64,000 bases of DNA from Balneola sp. MJW-20 (GCF_040811775.1 NZ_JBFNXW010000001.1:2046001-2110000); one strand, 5' to 3'. Shown: positions 17,585 to 27,158, counted from the stretch's first letter. The notes: a model not told the origin generated them from the sequence alone. Numbers and translations: made by a program.

Positions 17585-18625
17585 ATGAATACCAAAGCCT
17601 ATGCTGCACATTCCGCAACCTCAAAACTTGAGCCCTGGAAACTGGATCGCAGGGACCCGAATCCAGATGATGTGTCAATTAAGATCAATTATTGCGGGGT
17701 CTGCCATTCTGATATCCATTTTGCTGAGAATGACTGGGGAATGACCCAGTACCCGGTTGTTCCCGGTCATGAGATCATCGGTACGGTAACAGCGGTAGGC
17801 AGCGATGTTAACAATTTCAAAGTAGGTGATACGGTAGGAGTCGGTTGCCTGGTTGATTCCTGCCGGAGCTGCCCCTCCTGCGCACAGGGACTCGAAAACT
17901 ACTGCCTGGAAGGGTTTGTAGGCACCTATGGAGGCATAGGAAAAGACGGCCAGCCTACTTATGGTGGTTATTCGGACAAGATCGTGGTCAGCGAGCGTTT
18001 TGTACTGAAGATCCCTGAAAAGTTGGATGTTAAATCAGCAGCCCCGCTTTTATGCGCAGGGATTACCACTTATTCACCGCTTCGCCATGTTAACCTATCC
18101 AAAGGCGATACCCTGGGAGTAGTAGGAATGGGAGGGCTCGGACATATTGGTATTAAACTGGCTAAAGCAATGGGAGCCGAAGTGACGGTTTTCACCCGGT
18201 CGAAGCACAAAATTGATGAGGCTAAAAGAAACGGTGCTGATCATGTAGTAATAAGCACCGATGAGGATCAAATGGCCGCCGCTGCAGGTTCTCTAAACTA
18301 TATTCTGGATACGGTACCCGTAGATCATGACTTCAACCCCTACTTAAGAGCTTTAAAACTAGACGGTACCTATATCGTGGTCGGTCAGATCACTCCCATT
18401 ACCCAGCCTTTAAGTGCCGCTGATATGATATTTATGAGACGGTCTGTTGTAGGCTCGTTAATAGGCGGGATACCGGAAACTCAGGAAGTGCTGGATTTTT
18501 GTGCAGAGCATGATATCAGCTGTGATGTGGAGATGATCAAGATGCAGGATATCAATGAAGGATATCAGCGCATGAAAGACAGCGATGTTAAATATCGCTT
18601 TGTTATTGATATGTCTTCTATCTGA
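17585..18625 (+). CDS. Zinc-dependent alcohol dehydrogenase, CAD/YahK-like
   Basis: This 346-residue member of the zinc MDR family is closest in pattern to the cinnamyl-alcohol/YahK-type NADP-dependent aldehyde reductases. The catalytic zinc box is CGVCHSDIHFAENDWG (Cys37) with GHEIIG. The structural zinc cysteines are Cys93, Cys96, Cys99 and Cys107 (CRSCPSCAQGLENYC). The cofactor loop is GMGGLGHIGIKLAKAMGAEV, and VVGSLIGGIPETQE is typical of the group. It probably reduces a broad range of aldehydes, with a housekeeping or detoxification role. It appears monocistronic. Confidence 0.93.
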   Translation: MNTKAYAAHSATSKLEPWKLDRRDPNPDDVSIKINYCGVCHSDIHFAENDWGMTQYPVVPGHEIIGTVTAVGSDVNNFKVGDTVGVGCLVDSCRSCPSCAQGLENYCLEGFVGTYGGIGKDGQPTYGGYSDKIVVSERFVLKIPEKLDVKSAAPLLCAGITTYSPLRHVNLSKGDTLGVVGMGGLGHIGIKLAKAMGAEVTVFTRSKHKIDEAKRNGADHVVISTDEDQMAAAAGSLNYILDTVPVDHDFNPYLRALKLDGTYIVVGQITPITQPLSAADMIFMRRSVVGSLIGGIPETQEVLDFCAEHDISCDVEMIKMQDINEGYQRMKDSDVKYRFVIDMSSI

Positions 18626-18718
18626 TCCCTTACTGGATAACCAAAGATAGAACTATAAGATCTGGTTGGAGACAAACAGGCTTAAGAAGCTTGTATCTGT
18701 ATTACACAAGACCACATA

Positions 18719-18756
18719 AATAAAAAGCCTTGCTCATCACTGATGAACAAGGCTTA
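18719..18756 (-). terminator. Terminator downstream of tRNA-Phe
   Basis: The stem AAGCCTTG/CAAGGCTT (18725-18732 with 18748-18755) has an inner TCATCA/TGATGA extension. On the minus strand it is followed by TTTTTA, about 10 nt after the tRNA 3' end. Confidence 0.85.
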
Positions 18757-18765
18757 AGCTCGATG

Positions 18766-18838
<73 letters not shown>

Positions 18839-18895
18839 TTAATCAAGGACGGCAAAGATAAAACCTTTCCTCACTTTTTACAATAATATTCACGA

Positions 18896-20602
18896 TTAAT
18901 TGTGCAGATGGATGTCTTTTAATCTCAATTGAAGACTTCTTCTTCCGTTCCACACATTCTCCTCGATCACGTAGGCGATATCAAAAGCCTCTCCATTACG
19001 CACTCCGGGCAGATATTCGTGCATATTAAAGCCAATGGTATCAAACGACCCTGCACCTTCCTGAGTAACCTTCATTTTCAGGTGACCGTTACCTACAATA
19101 GTCGGGATCCCGGCTACTTTTACACCCTTACTGACAAAAACCGGCCGAAGATTTGATGGCCCAAAAGGCTCAAACTGGCTCAACAGCTTCCAGAATGACA
19201 TGTCAATCTCAGATAGATTGATTCCGGAATCGATCATCAATTCCGGCTCAAACTTATTATCAGAAAGATCCAGGTAGGCGATCTCATTCATTCTTCTCTG
19301 GAATTCGGTCAATTTACCTTCCTTCAATGTGAGTCCGGCTGCGAATTCATGCCCGCCGAACTGCTCCAGCAGGTCCTCACATTTTTTTATCGCATCATAG
19401 ATATTAAATCCTTTGATACTTCGGGCTGATCCTTTAATCTTGCCCTCCACATTACTCAGCATGATCGCCGGACGGTGATAGAGGTCCACCAGTCTGGATG
19501 CTACAATACCGATCACGCCTAGATGCCATTCCTTAGAATAGAGTACCAGCGTAGAGGTCTGCTCCATGTCGAATTCTTCCTCGATCATTTCCATGGCCTC
19601 TTCCATGGTCTTGGTATCCGTATCCCGGCGCCTCAGGTTTATATTCTCCAGCTCATAGGCATGTGATTTCGCTTCATTCACCGTCTCTGAGATCAGCAGT
19701 TTAACCGCTTTGGTGGCATCTCCCATTCTTCCTGCGGCATTGATCCTGGGTCCAATGGAAAATACGATCCTGGATGTATTCACATCTTCTTTGGATACAT
19801 TGATCTGATTAAGCAAAGCTTCCAGGCCCGGCCGGGGTGATCGTTTGATCATTTGTAATCCTGCCCGCATCAGCACCCGGTTTTCATCAATAATTGGGAC
19901 GATATCTGACGCAATGGACACTGCAACCAGATCCAGAAATTTGTATGATATGCTTTCGGGTAAACCCAGTGATTTCAGTGTTCCCTGAATAAGCTTAAAT
20001 CCTACGCCGGCTCCAGAGAGCCCGTCAAATGGATAATTACAGTCCGGACGTTTCGGGTCCAGAACCGCAACTGCATCCGGGATCGAATCTCCAACGGTAT
20101 GATGATCACATATGATCAGGTCAATGCCGTATTGTCTGGCAAGCTCAGTTTCTTTGATGGCAGTAATGCCACAATCGACCGAAACGATCAGGTCAGCCCC
20201 AATTTTTCGGGCATATTCAACACCGTCCGGATTGATCCCATAGCCTTCTTTAAAGCGATGCGGGATATAGTAATCCACTTCTACTCCGAACTCCTGCAGA
20301 AAGGTATAGATGCAGGAGGTAGCCGTAGTTCCGTCAACATCATAGTCACCATATACCAGCACTTTTTCACCATTACGGATCGCAAGGGCCAGTCTTTCAG
20401 CTCCAGCTTCCATATCCTTCATCAGGAATGGATCGTGTAACAGATCTATATTTGGGCGGAAGAAAGATTTTGCATCATCATACGTCTCTATGCCGCGGAT
20501 AGCCAGTAAACGGGCAACTCTCTCCGAGATACCCAGCTCTTCTCTGAGTATGGGGACAGACTCTTCCCGCTCCGGCTGCGCGTAAACCCAGCGGAATGAC
20601 AT
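18896..20602 (-). CDS. recJ: Single-stranded-DNA-specific exonuclease RecJ
   Basis: RecJ degrades single-stranded DNA 5' to 3' in recombination and mismatch or base excision repair. The 568-residue protein has the DHH-family motifs: YGDYDVDGTTATS (motif I/II), SVDCGI, the DHH in ICDHHTVGD, the GAGVGFKL loop, and the DHHA1 region with SARSIKGFNIYDAIKKCEDLLEQFGGHEFAAGLTL. The C-terminal OB-like domain is present. The length is normal. It is transcribed divergently from leucine dehydrogenase over a 390-bp spacer that contains palindromes. Confidence 0.96.
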   Translation of the reverse strand: MSFRWVYAQPEREESVPILREELGISERVARLLAIRGIETYDDAKSFFRPNIDLLHDPFLMKDMEAGAERLALAIRNGEKVLVYGDYDVDGTTATSCIYTFLQEFGVEVDYYIPHRFKEGYGINPDGVEYARKIGADLIVSVDCGITAIKETELARQYGIDLIICDHHTVGDSIPDAVAVLDPKRPDCNYPFDGLSGAGVGFKLIQGTLKSLGLPESISYKFLDLVAVSIASDIVPIIDENRVLMRAGLQMIKRSPRPGLEALLNQINVSKEDVNTSRIVFSIGPRINAAGRMGDATKAVKLLISETVNEAKSHAYELENINLRRRDTDTKTMEEAMEMIEEEFDMEQTSTLVLYSKEWHLGVIGIVASRLVDLYHRPAIMLSNVEGKIKGSARSIKGFNIYDAIKKCEDLLEQFGGHEFAAGLTLKEGKLTEFQRRMNEIAYLDLSDNKFEPELMIDSGINLSEIDMSFWKLLSQFEPFGPSNLRPVFVSKGVKVAGIPTIVGNGHLKMKVTQEGAGSFDTIGFNMHEYLPGVRNGEAFDIAYVIEENVWNGRRSLQLRLKDIHLHN

Positions 20603-20994
20603 TTTTATTTTTTCCTCTTTTTTTATTCATAAGGGATGAACGGCGATCAAGCCCAACAACCTGGGACAGCGTTCTGTCCATTGACATATAAAATACAATT
20701 CTGTCCGGCAAAATCTGCAATTTTTTAATATCCAATTCATGCAGATAAATCGTTTTCAAAGGATCTCATATGCCTCATTTGACCTTCAATTTTTTACACT
20801 TAAGAGTTTTTTTACAGGTCAGTGTATAAGCAATTCTAACATAATTTTTTTATCATTGTATACTGTTTTAAACCCGTTTTCACCGGTTCGGAAACAATGA
20901 ACACACCGTTGGCTATAATTCATTGTAAACTTTTTTAACCGGCCTGGAAGCGTTTCCAATAAAGATTGTTCTCTTAGACCTGAAAAACCTGATT
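20603..20994. promoter_or_regulatory. Divergent recJ / leucine dehydrogenase intergenic region
   Basis: This 390-bp A/T-rich spacer has no credible gene; the minus-strand frame reaching into it from recJ is out of frame with recJ. It holds a stem-loop GGACAG-CGTT-CTGTCC (20664-20679) about 60 bp upstream of recJ, with a second TTCTGTCC at 20699-20706. Near the dehydrogenase is an inverted repeat ACAATGAA/TTCATTGT (20894-20901 with 20919-20926). Its right arm overlaps a TATAAT hexamer at 20914-20919 that could be a -10 element about 75 bp upstream of the ATG. Confidence 0.5.
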
Positions 20995-22170
20995 ATGACT
21001 GAAGCATTGACATTAGATAAGCAGAAAACAAAAAAGGGTACTGCGGACTTTCCCATTTTCGATGCCCTCGCTTCCCGTGAGCACGAGCAGATCGTTATAT
21101 GCTCAGACCCGGAAAATGGCCTCAAGGCGATTATCGCTATACATGATACCACCCTCGGTCCGGCATTAGGTGGAACCCGCATGTGGAATTACAATAGTGA
21201 AGAAGAAGCCTTGCGTGACGTTCTTCGTCTATCAAGAGGTATGACCTATAAGGCTGCTATATCCGGTCTTAATCTGGGTGGCGGTAAAGCCGTTATCATT
21301 GGGGACCCTCATAAAGATAAGAATGAAGCCCTTTTCCGCTCTTTTGGGCGATTTGTTGACGGACTGAACGGCCGTTATATTACAGCCGAAGATGTCGGTA
21401 TGGAAGAGAGAGATATGGAATGGGTCTTTTCTGAGACCAAATACGTAACCGGTATCCCAAAATCATTAGGTGGTTCCGGAGACCCTTCTCCTGTTACCGC
21501 TTTCGGAGTGTATATGGGAGCCAAAGCCTGTGCTAAAAAAGCTTACGGATCAGACTCACTGGAAGGTAAAAAGATCGCGCTTCAGGGAGCCGGTCATGTT
21601 GCCACATATTTCGCCCGTCATGCTGCTAAAGAGGGTGCTAAATTATATGTTTCTGATATCTATGAAGACAAAGCCAACGAACTGGCTAAAGAAGTTGGAG
21701 CCAAAGTAGTGGATCCTGATTCTATTTACGGGCTGGATGTTGACATCTATACTCCTTGTGCGCTTGGCGGAGTGATCAATGACGACACCATGGATCAGTT
21801 CAAGTGTGATATCATTGCCGGCGGAGCTAATAATGTTCTCGAAGACGAAGATAAGCACGGTAAAGAACTGGTTAAACGCGGAATTATCTATGCTCCGGAC
21901 TATGTGATCAATGCAGGCGGGCTTATCAATGTGTCCGGCGAACTGGAAGGGTACAATGAGGAAAGAGCTCATAAAAAAGCCGAAAGGATCTATGACACTA
22001 TCCTCGATATCCTGAAATATTCCGAAGAAAATGATGTGCCAAGTCATGTGGCTTCCAATATCCTTGCAGAGCAAAGGATCGCAAAAGTCGGAAAGATCCA
22101 CACAGTATACTCCTCCAAAGGTCACTTCTCAGGAAGAGCTGGTGAGATGTATTTATCGGATCGCCGATAG
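20995..22170 (+). CDS. Leucine/phenylalanine/valine-type dehydrogenase
   Basis: This 391-residue protein of the Glu/Leu/Phe/Val dehydrogenase family matches the branched-chain (leucine) dehydrogenase type. It has GPALGGTRMWNY, the glycine-rich substrate box MTYKAAISGLNLGGGKAVI with the catalytic-type lysine, DVGMEERDMEW, and the NAD loop ALQGAGHVATYFARHAAKEGA. It reversibly deaminates leucine, valine or isoleucine to 2-oxo acids, feeding branched-chain fatty acid synthesis or amino-acid catabolism. It has its own terminator, and its promoter region contains an inverted repeat. Confidence 0.93.
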   Translation: MTEALTLDKQKTKKGTADFPIFDALASREHEQIVICSDPENGLKAIIAIHDTTLGPALGGTRMWNYNSEEEALRDVLRLSRGMTYKAAISGLNLGGGKAVIIGDPHKDKNEALFRSFGRFVDGLNGRYITAEDVGMEERDMEWVFSETKYVTGIPKSLGGSGDPSPVTAFGVYMGAKACAKKAYGSDSLEGKKIALQGAGHVATYFARHAAKEGAKLYVSDIYEDKANELAKEVGAKVVDPDSIYGLDVDIYTPCALGGVINDDTMDQFKCDIIAGGANNVLEDEDKHGKELVKRGIIYAPDYVINAGGLINVSGELEGYNEERAHKKAERIYDTILDILKYSEENDVPSHVASNILAEQRIAKVGKIHTVYSSKGHFSGRAGEMYLSDRR

Positions 22171-22193
22171 GAACTAAAATTTCTTTATCTTTG

Positions 22194-22225
22194 AGTCCGC
22201 TCACAATATGAGCGGACTTTTTTAT
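22194..22225 (+). terminator. Terminator of the leucine dehydrogenase gene
   Basis: The perfect 10-bp stem AGTCCGCTCA/TGAGCGGACT with a 5-nt loop is followed by TTTTTT. Confidence 0.92.
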
Positions 22226-22254
22226 TATATACAGCAATCGCATCTCACTTATTC

Positions 22255-23157
22255 ATGAAGAAAGAAGATTTTCAGTTTAAAGACCGAATCATTAAGGGTA
22301 TTACCAAAGAAGGTCATTTCAAGGTAACAGTGGTGAAGACCACCGATGTAGTAAAAGAAGCAAAGAAACGGCACGGATTATCCCTCCTTAATACGGTAGT
22401 GCTTGGTAGGGCTCTTACCGGCGTTATGCTTCTGGCTTCTGAACTCAAGAAAGAAGAACGCGTTCAGCTGCGAATGGATGGTGACGGGCCCATTGGATTT
22501 GTGATAGCAGAAGCAAACAGCCTGGGAGAGATCCGTGGATATGTAAAAGAGCCCCAGGCAGAACTGGATTATTCCTCTTCCGATGTCACCATCGGGGATG
22601 GGATCGGCCTTGGAATACTATCCTTCACAAAAGTACTTTATAACGAGGCAGAACCACGGGTGAGCACGATTGAACTCATCAAGGGTGATGTGAATAGTGA
22701 TATTGCGCATTACCTGACACAATCGGAGCAGATCCCATCAGCGGTTTTACTCGATGTGGACATCGATGAAGAAGGAGAAGTAACTCAGGCCGGCGGGCTG
22801 TTAATACAGCGCCTGGGTGGTGCCTCAGAAGGGCAGATCGAGATGCTGCAGGAACGACTTACTTCATTTCCATCAATTTCTGACCTACTGGATGATGGTC
22901 AGTATATAGATGAGATCATGAAAAAGGCCGTCTCCCCTATAGAAGTAAAAGAACTCGACAGGCAGCCTGTGGATTTTTTCTGCCGCTGTAACCGCGATCG
23001 TTTTCTAAGTGCACTGGCCATGCTTAGTTTTGATGACCTTAAAGACCTGGAGGGAGAAAGTCAGGAGATCGTCTGCCACTATTGTAATAACAAGGAAGTT
23101 TTCTCGAAAGAAGAGATCGAAAAACTCATTACGAAAGCGCAGGCTAAACTTAATTAA
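22255..23157 (+). CDS. hslO: Redox-regulated chaperone Hsp33
   Basis: This 300-residue cytosolic holdase becomes active on oxidation, when its zinc-binding cysteines form disulfides. The C-terminal redox switch is intact: CRC (in VDFFCRCNRDRF) and CHYC (in EIVCHYCNNKE), the CxC/CxxC pair of the family. The N-terminal domain shows LGRALTGVMLLASELK, MDGDGPIGFVIAEA and GDGIGLGILSFTK. Length is normal. It starts 30 bp after the dehydrogenase terminator, so it must use its own promoter or read-through. Confidence 0.96.
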   Translation: MKKEDFQFKDRIIKGITKEGHFKVTVVKTTDVVKEAKKRHGLSLLNTVVLGRALTGVMLLASELKKEERVQLRMDGDGPIGFVIAEANSLGEIRGYVKEPQAELDYSSSDVTIGDGIGLGILSFTKVLYNEAEPRVSTIELIKGDVNSDIAHYLTQSEQIPSAVLLDVDIDEEGEVTQAGGLLIQRLGGASEGQIEMLQERLTSFPSISDLLDDGQYIDEIMKKAVSPIEVKELDRQPVDFFCRCNRDRFLSALAMLSFDDLKDLEGESQEIVCHYCNNKEVFSKEEIEKLITKAQAKLN

Positions 23158-23307
23158 TTATAAGTAAGCTCAACGGTTACAATAAAGAGTTGATCATTAT
23201 ATAGGCACCCTCGCTACAATAGATCCCCACAGCAGTCATACTTTATGATCCAATCCGGGACCGGAATCTCGTTGGTTGGAAGCAAGTATTCCTTAATAGA
23301 TTAGCTT

Positions 23308-23757
23308 TCAGATAGCGAAAGAGCTTCCGCAACCACAGTTCTCAACAGCATTCGGGTTATCAAAGGTAAATCCTCTGGCATCCAGTCCGTCCGGGTAATC
23401 CACTTCGATACCTTCAAGGTACATAAGATGCTTTGGATCTACGATCACCTCTATTCCGTAATTTTCGAAGACAATATCTTCATCTGTTCGGTGATCCAAA
23501 CCTAGTTTATAGCTTAAACCTGAACAGCCTCCCCCTTCAACTGCAACTCTCAGATAGAGATTTTTGTCCAGACCTTCCTGCCGGCGGATCTTCTCTACCT
23601 GCTTTGCTGCTCTTTCGGTTAATGTAACCGGCTCGCCGGTCAATTCCTCTTTGTCGATCAAAGGCCCCGGAGCTGTTGCTTTAGCATCCTTATCTTCCTC
23701 ATCACTATCGATCAGGGATGATATTACATCGTCAAGATTGTCGTCCTGCATACTCAT
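23308..23757 (-). CDS. A-type iron-sulfur carrier (HesB/IscA/ErpA family)
   Basis: I start this at the ATG at 23757, which follows ACAGGAGAGTACC (a good RBS); the longer frame reaches back into the neighbouring gene. The 149-residue protein has an acidic N-terminal extension of about 35 residues, then the A-type carrier domain with the three conserved cysteines in GGGCSGLSY and ENCGCGSSF. It delivers Fe-S clusters to apoproteins such as LipA. The neighbouring lipoate genes (26-29 kb) need such clusters, although the two are not in one operon. The acidic extension is longer than in E. coli ErpA. Confidence 0.92.
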   Translation of the reverse strand: MSMQDDNLDDVISSLIDSDEEDKDAKATAPGPLIDKEELTGEPVTLTERAAKQVEKIRRQEGLDKNLYLRVAVEGGGCSGLSYKLGLDHRTDEDIVFENYGIEVIVDPKHLMYLEGIEVDYPDGLDARGFTFDNPNAVENCGCGSSFAI

Positions 23758-23785
23758 GGTACTCTCCTGTTTAGAACAGGTAAAA

Positions 23786-24484
23786 TTACGAACTTTTTTG
23801 TGAAAATGTGTAGTGTGCGACCCCTTCCTTATCGAACAGATCCAGAACCCCTGCACTCACCAGGTTTACCAGGATCTTAGCCGCACGATAAGTCGTTACG
23901 CTTATCAGCAGTGCAAAGCGATCAACGGTGATAGAGCCGTATTCATTCAAAAAACGGAAAAGCTTTTGCTCTCTTTCGCCATATTCAAAAGTAACTCCCT
24001 CATCTGAATCGTTGTTCTTCAGGAGTTCGATCCATTCGTCGGAGGCTACGATACTCTCATCATCCTGCCGAATATACACCAGGCGGGTTTTCTTGCCCTT
24101 CACGTAGACCGGTTTTGAGTCTGACTCCGGTACTTTTACGATCAGAATATCACGGTCGCCAACATGAAGCATTTCGATCGATATAGCAACAGCCGGAATA
24201 CACTCTTCCGATGCAGCCTGATTCAGCAGAAATTCTTCTTCAAAGTAACCTTCAACTCCTACCATCTCTCCGTTATCGGATACACCGATCAGAATGGTCC
24301 CTCCTTTAGTATTTGCAAATGCAGCGATCTCTCTTGCGATCTTTTCGGGAGAAGCTACCTGATGTTTAAATTCCAGAAAGCTGCTTTCACCGGTCTGGAT
24401 CAGGTTTTTCAGGTCCATCTTGGTCATCTCAGATACTTTGACAGAACCATTGTATTGCAGATAAAAATCCAGGTCTTCCTTCAT
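23786..24484 (-). CDS. AlbA_2 (Schlafen-like) domain protein with C-terminal winged helix
   Basis: This 232-residue protein has an AlbA_2 domain at residues ~28-150. Hallmarks are ESSFLEFKHQ, KIAREIAAFANTKGGTILIGVSDNG and KTRLVYIRQDDESIVASDEW. The C-terminal part (FLNEYGSITVDRFALLISVTTYRAAKILVNLVSAGVLDLF) looks like a winged helix. Proteins of this sort are putative nucleic-acid-binding transcription factors, and some bind ATP-like ligands. It is 28 bp upstream of the Fe-S carrier gene and 43 bp downstream of gpsA, all on the minus strand, which suggests one operon. Its target is unknown. Confidence 0.82.
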   Translation of the reverse strand: MKEDLDFYLQYNGSVKVSEMTKMDLKNLIQTGESSFLEFKHQVASPEKIAREIAAFANTKGGTILIGVSDNGEMVGVEGYFEEEFLLNQAASEECIPAVAISIEMLHVGDRDILIVKVPESDSKPVYVKGKKTRLVYIRQDDESIVASDEWIELLKNNDSDEGVTFEYGEREQKLFRFLNEYGSITVDRFALLISVTTYRAAKILVNLVSAGVLDLFDKEGVAHYTFSQKSS

Positions 24485-24527
24485 AATGCAGATGATCTAA
24501 AATGTATAATAATGCCGTCTTTATCGC

Positions 24528-25538
24528 TTAAATTGCGATCTCTTCTTTAGGATCTCTGGTCATCAGTTCGTACAGAACATCTTTAGGATCAACGTCTTCA
24601 AAGAGTACTTTGTATATGGCGCAGGTGATCGGCATTTCAATATTATTCTTTACCGACCAGTCGCGCACAGATTTGGTGGTCTTAATACCTTCTGCCACCA
24701 TATTCATGCTGTTAATGATATCGTCCAGCTTTTCCCCTTTCCCAATGCGAAAACCGACCGAACGGTTCCGGCTGTGTGTACTGGTACAGGTCACGATCAG
24801 GTCACCCATCCCGGTCAGGCCTGCAAAAGTATCTGCATGAGCACCCAGTACTGCTCCCATTCGTTTCATTTCATGCAGCCCTCGGGTCATTAAAGCTGCT
24901 TTGGCATTATCACCCAATTCAGCGCCGTCAATGATCCCGGCTGCGATCGCCATGGTATTTTTAACTGATCCGCCTATCTCCACACCGATCACATCATTAT
25001 TGGCATATACCCGGAACATAGGCGTCATAAATATTTCCTGGATCAGACGGGTGGTTCTTGACGAGTATGCTGCCGCAACAACCGTTGTTGGTTTCAGTAG
25101 TGCTACTTCTTCTGCATGACTGGGACCATAAAGGACACCAATATTATCCTCGTACGTAATGCCTTCCATAACTTCGATCAGCACCTGAGACATGGTCATA
25201 AAAGTATCATTCTCAATTCCTTTAGATACAGCCACCAGTATTTCGTGGCCGTCAAGACAGTGTTTGATCTTAGCACTTACTTCCCTCAGGGTATGAGACG
25301 GAGTTGCAAAAACGATCATATCCTGATCCTGCAGACAGGTTTCCAGGTCATGATAGGCCTTGATGTGCTCAGGAAGCTCAAGGTCCTGCAGGTAATTCGG
25401 GTTGCGATGTTCACTGTTGATTGCGTCAACAATATCTTTTTCACGGGCCCAGATCTGAACTTTATTACCGGCAGTATCAAGCACCATAGCCAGTGCTGTT
25501 CCAAAACTACCTGCTCCAATAATGGTCACATTTCTCAT
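24528..25538 (-). CDS. gpsA: NAD(P)H-dependent glycerol-3-phosphate dehydrogenase
   Basis: GpsA reduces dihydroxyacetone phosphate to sn-glycerol 3-phosphate for phospholipid synthesis. The 336-residue protein has the N-terminal loop IIGAGSFGTALAMVL, AVSKGIE, GPSHAEEVA, the catalytic lysine in GGSVKNTMAIAAGI, and GLTGMGDLIVTCTSTHSRNRSVG. Length is normal. It overlaps plsY upstream by 4 bp (ATGA). The pair makes and then acylates glycerol 3-phosphate, which is a well-known functional pairing. Confidence 0.97.
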   Translation of the reverse strand: MRNVTIIGAGSFGTALAMVLDTAGNKVQIWAREKDIVDAINSEHRNPNYLQDLELPEHIKAYHDLETCLQDQDMIVFATPSHTLREVSAKIKHCLDGHEILVAVSKGIENDTFMTMSQVLIEVMEGITYEDNIGVLYGPSHAEEVALLKPTTVVAAAYSSRTTRLIQEIFMTPMFRVYANNDVIGVEIGGSVKNTMAIAAGIIDGAELGDNAKAALMTRGLHEMKRMGAVLGAHADTFAGLTGMGDLIVTCTSTHSRNRSVGFRIGKGEKLDDIINSMNMVAEGIKTTKSVRDWSVKNNIEMPITCAIYKVLFEDVDPKDVLYELMTRDPKEEIAI

Positions 25539-26242
25539 GCTTCGGCCCCGGCTTTCGCCAGTTCTTCCTCACCCGGTTTTGATTTGGGCGGACTTATCTT
25601 GCTTTCCGTACCATTCAGCAATCGCTTTATATTCGACTTATGCTTGTAGATGATTCCGGTCGCAACGATAGCCGCAAATACTATTATACTTCCATCTACA
25701 AAATAATCCAAAAGGTAGCGCAGGATCAGCAGGTTCACCGGGTAGAAAAAAGTGGCGGTGACAGACGCCAGCGATACATAGCGAGTGCTCAGAGTAATGA
25801 TAATAAAGATCAGAAAGGAAATACTGATCGAGATCGGTTCTATACCGAACAGCATACCACATGCGGTTGCGGCTCCTTTACCTCCTTTGAAATTAGCCAG
25901 CACGGGAAACATGTGTCCCACAACCGCCATCAGTCCGCATGTGATCATCAGAAATGCATCAGCTTCCCATCCCGGAGGGGCTATGGGACCGCTTCCAAAA
26001 CTGAATAATTCAAAAGCCTGATTGCTCACCCAGAAAGATGCGACAAAACCTTTAAGAAAATCGAGGGCAAATACTACCGCACCTGCTTTCCAGCCAAGCA
26101 CCCGGAATGTATTTGTGGTTCCGGCATTTCCGGAGCCATGCTCTCTGATATCGATCCCTTTATACAGTTTCCCAACCCATAAAGAAGAAGGAATAGACCC
26201 TAACAGGTAACTTATAGCCAGTACCAGCAGTAGTGATAGCAT
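25535..26242 (-). CDS. plsY: Glycerol-3-phosphate acyltransferase PlsY
   Basis: PlsY is an inner-membrane enzyme that moves the acyl group of acyl-phosphate to glycerol 3-phosphate, the first committed step of phospholipid synthesis. The 235-residue protein has five to six transmembrane helices. The three active-site loops are SYLLGSIPSSLWVGKLYKGIDIREHGSGNAGTTN, FPVLANFKGGKGAATACG and the TRYVSLASV region. A ~30-residue hydrophilic C-terminal tail (SKISPPKSKPGEEELAKAGAEA) goes beyond the usual end. It overlaps gpsA by 4 bp. Confidence 0.95.
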   Translation of the reverse strand: MLSLLLVLAISYLLGSIPSSLWVGKLYKGIDIREHGSGNAGTTNTFRVLGWKAGAVVFALDFLKGFVASFWVSNQAFELFSFGSGPIAPPGWEADAFLMITCGLMAVVGHMFPVLANFKGGKGAATACGMLFGIEPISISISFLIFIIITLSTRYVSLASVTATFFYPVNLLILRYLLDYFVDGSIIVFAAIVATGIIYKHKSNIKRLLNGTESKISPPKSKPGEEELAKAGAEA

Positions 26243-26282
26243 AATTTACTTGATGAAATTTAAAACCGACCTGAATCCTGGA

Positions 26283-27158
26283 TCAGACGTGACGCTCAGC
26301 ATGATAAGAGGATCTAACCAAAGGACCGCTTTCTACATGTTCGATGCCCAGTTTTTCACCGATCTCTTTGTACTCAGCAAACTGATCCGGATGTACCCAA
26401 TCCAATACCGGATGGTGCATCTTTGTAGGCTGCATGTACTGCCCGATGGTCAGTACATCTACACCGTGATCCACACAGTCCTGCATTAATTCAATAACTT
26501 CTTCTCTTTCCTCACCTAAACCAACCATGATCCCGGTCTTGGTACGGATCCCGGCATTCTTCGTTCTCTGAAGCAGTTCCAATGAGCGCTCGTAACGTGC
26601 CTGCGGACGTACTCTGCGGTATTTTGAAGGCACCGTCTCTAGGTTGTGACTCAAAACATCGGGTGGGGTATCGATTACGATCTGCAGGGCATCCCAGACT
26701 CCCCTGAAATCAGGGATCAGAGATTCAATCGTTACACCGTCAATGGTCTCGCGGAGAACTTTATGGCATTCTGCGAAGATCGGAGCTCCGCCATCTTTTC
26801 TTTCATCACGGTTTACCGAGGTAAGTACAACGTGTTTTAATTTCATTTTGGCAGCAGCATCAGCAACTCTTCTTGGCTCATCCCAGTCCAAATCTTTTGG
26901 CGGGCGCCCCGTTTTAACAGCACAGAAAGAACAGGAACGAGTACAAACATCACCCAGGATCATAAAGGTAGCTGTACCAGCACCCCAGCATTCACCCATG
27001 TTCGGACAGCGTGCTTCCGAACAAACCGTATGAAGGTTGTGTTCATTAATAGTATCAGCTACTTCCTTAAAGCGTTCTCCTGAAGGAAGCTTCACCCGCA
27101 ACCAGTCTGGTCTGCGCTTCGCTGATGGCTTATCGACTACCTGTAATTCTTTGATCAT
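26283..27158 (-). CDS. lipA: Lipoyl synthase
   Basis: LipA inserts two sulfur atoms into protein-bound octanoyl groups to make lipoyl cofactor. The 291-residue radical-SAM protein has both cluster motifs: the auxiliary cluster cysteines in [15 protein letters not shown] (CX4CX5C) and the radical-[11 protein letters not shown] (CX3CX2C). It also has [24 protein letters not shown] and the C-terminal RSSYHAE with its conserved serine. It is followed on the minus strand by plsY and lies 62 bp downstream of lipB. Together lipB, lipA and the lpdA further upstream form a lipoate-use cluster. Confidence 0.97.
   Translation of the reverse strand: MIKELQVVDKPSAKRRPDWLRVKLPSGERFKEVADTINEHNLHTVCSEARCPNMGECWGAGTATFMILGDVCTRSCSFCAVKTGRPPKDLDWDEPRRVADAAAKMKLKHVVLTSVNRDERKDGGAPIFAECHKVLRETIDGVTIESLIPDFRGVWDALQIVIDTPPDVLSHNLETVPSKYRRVRPQARYERSLELLQRTKNAGIRTKTGIMVGLGEEREEVIELMQDCVDHGVDVLTIGQYMQPTKMHHPVLDWVHPDQFAEYKEIGEKLGIEHVESGPLVRSSYHAERHV

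Noticed and set aside
20478..20759. A 93-codon minus-strand frame running from recJ into the intergenic region
   Set aside because: It overlaps recJ in another frame and has a low-complexity, arginine-rich product with no family resemblance.
21643..22125. A 160-codon open frame on the minus strand
   Set aside because: It is antisense to leucine dehydrogenase and has no support.
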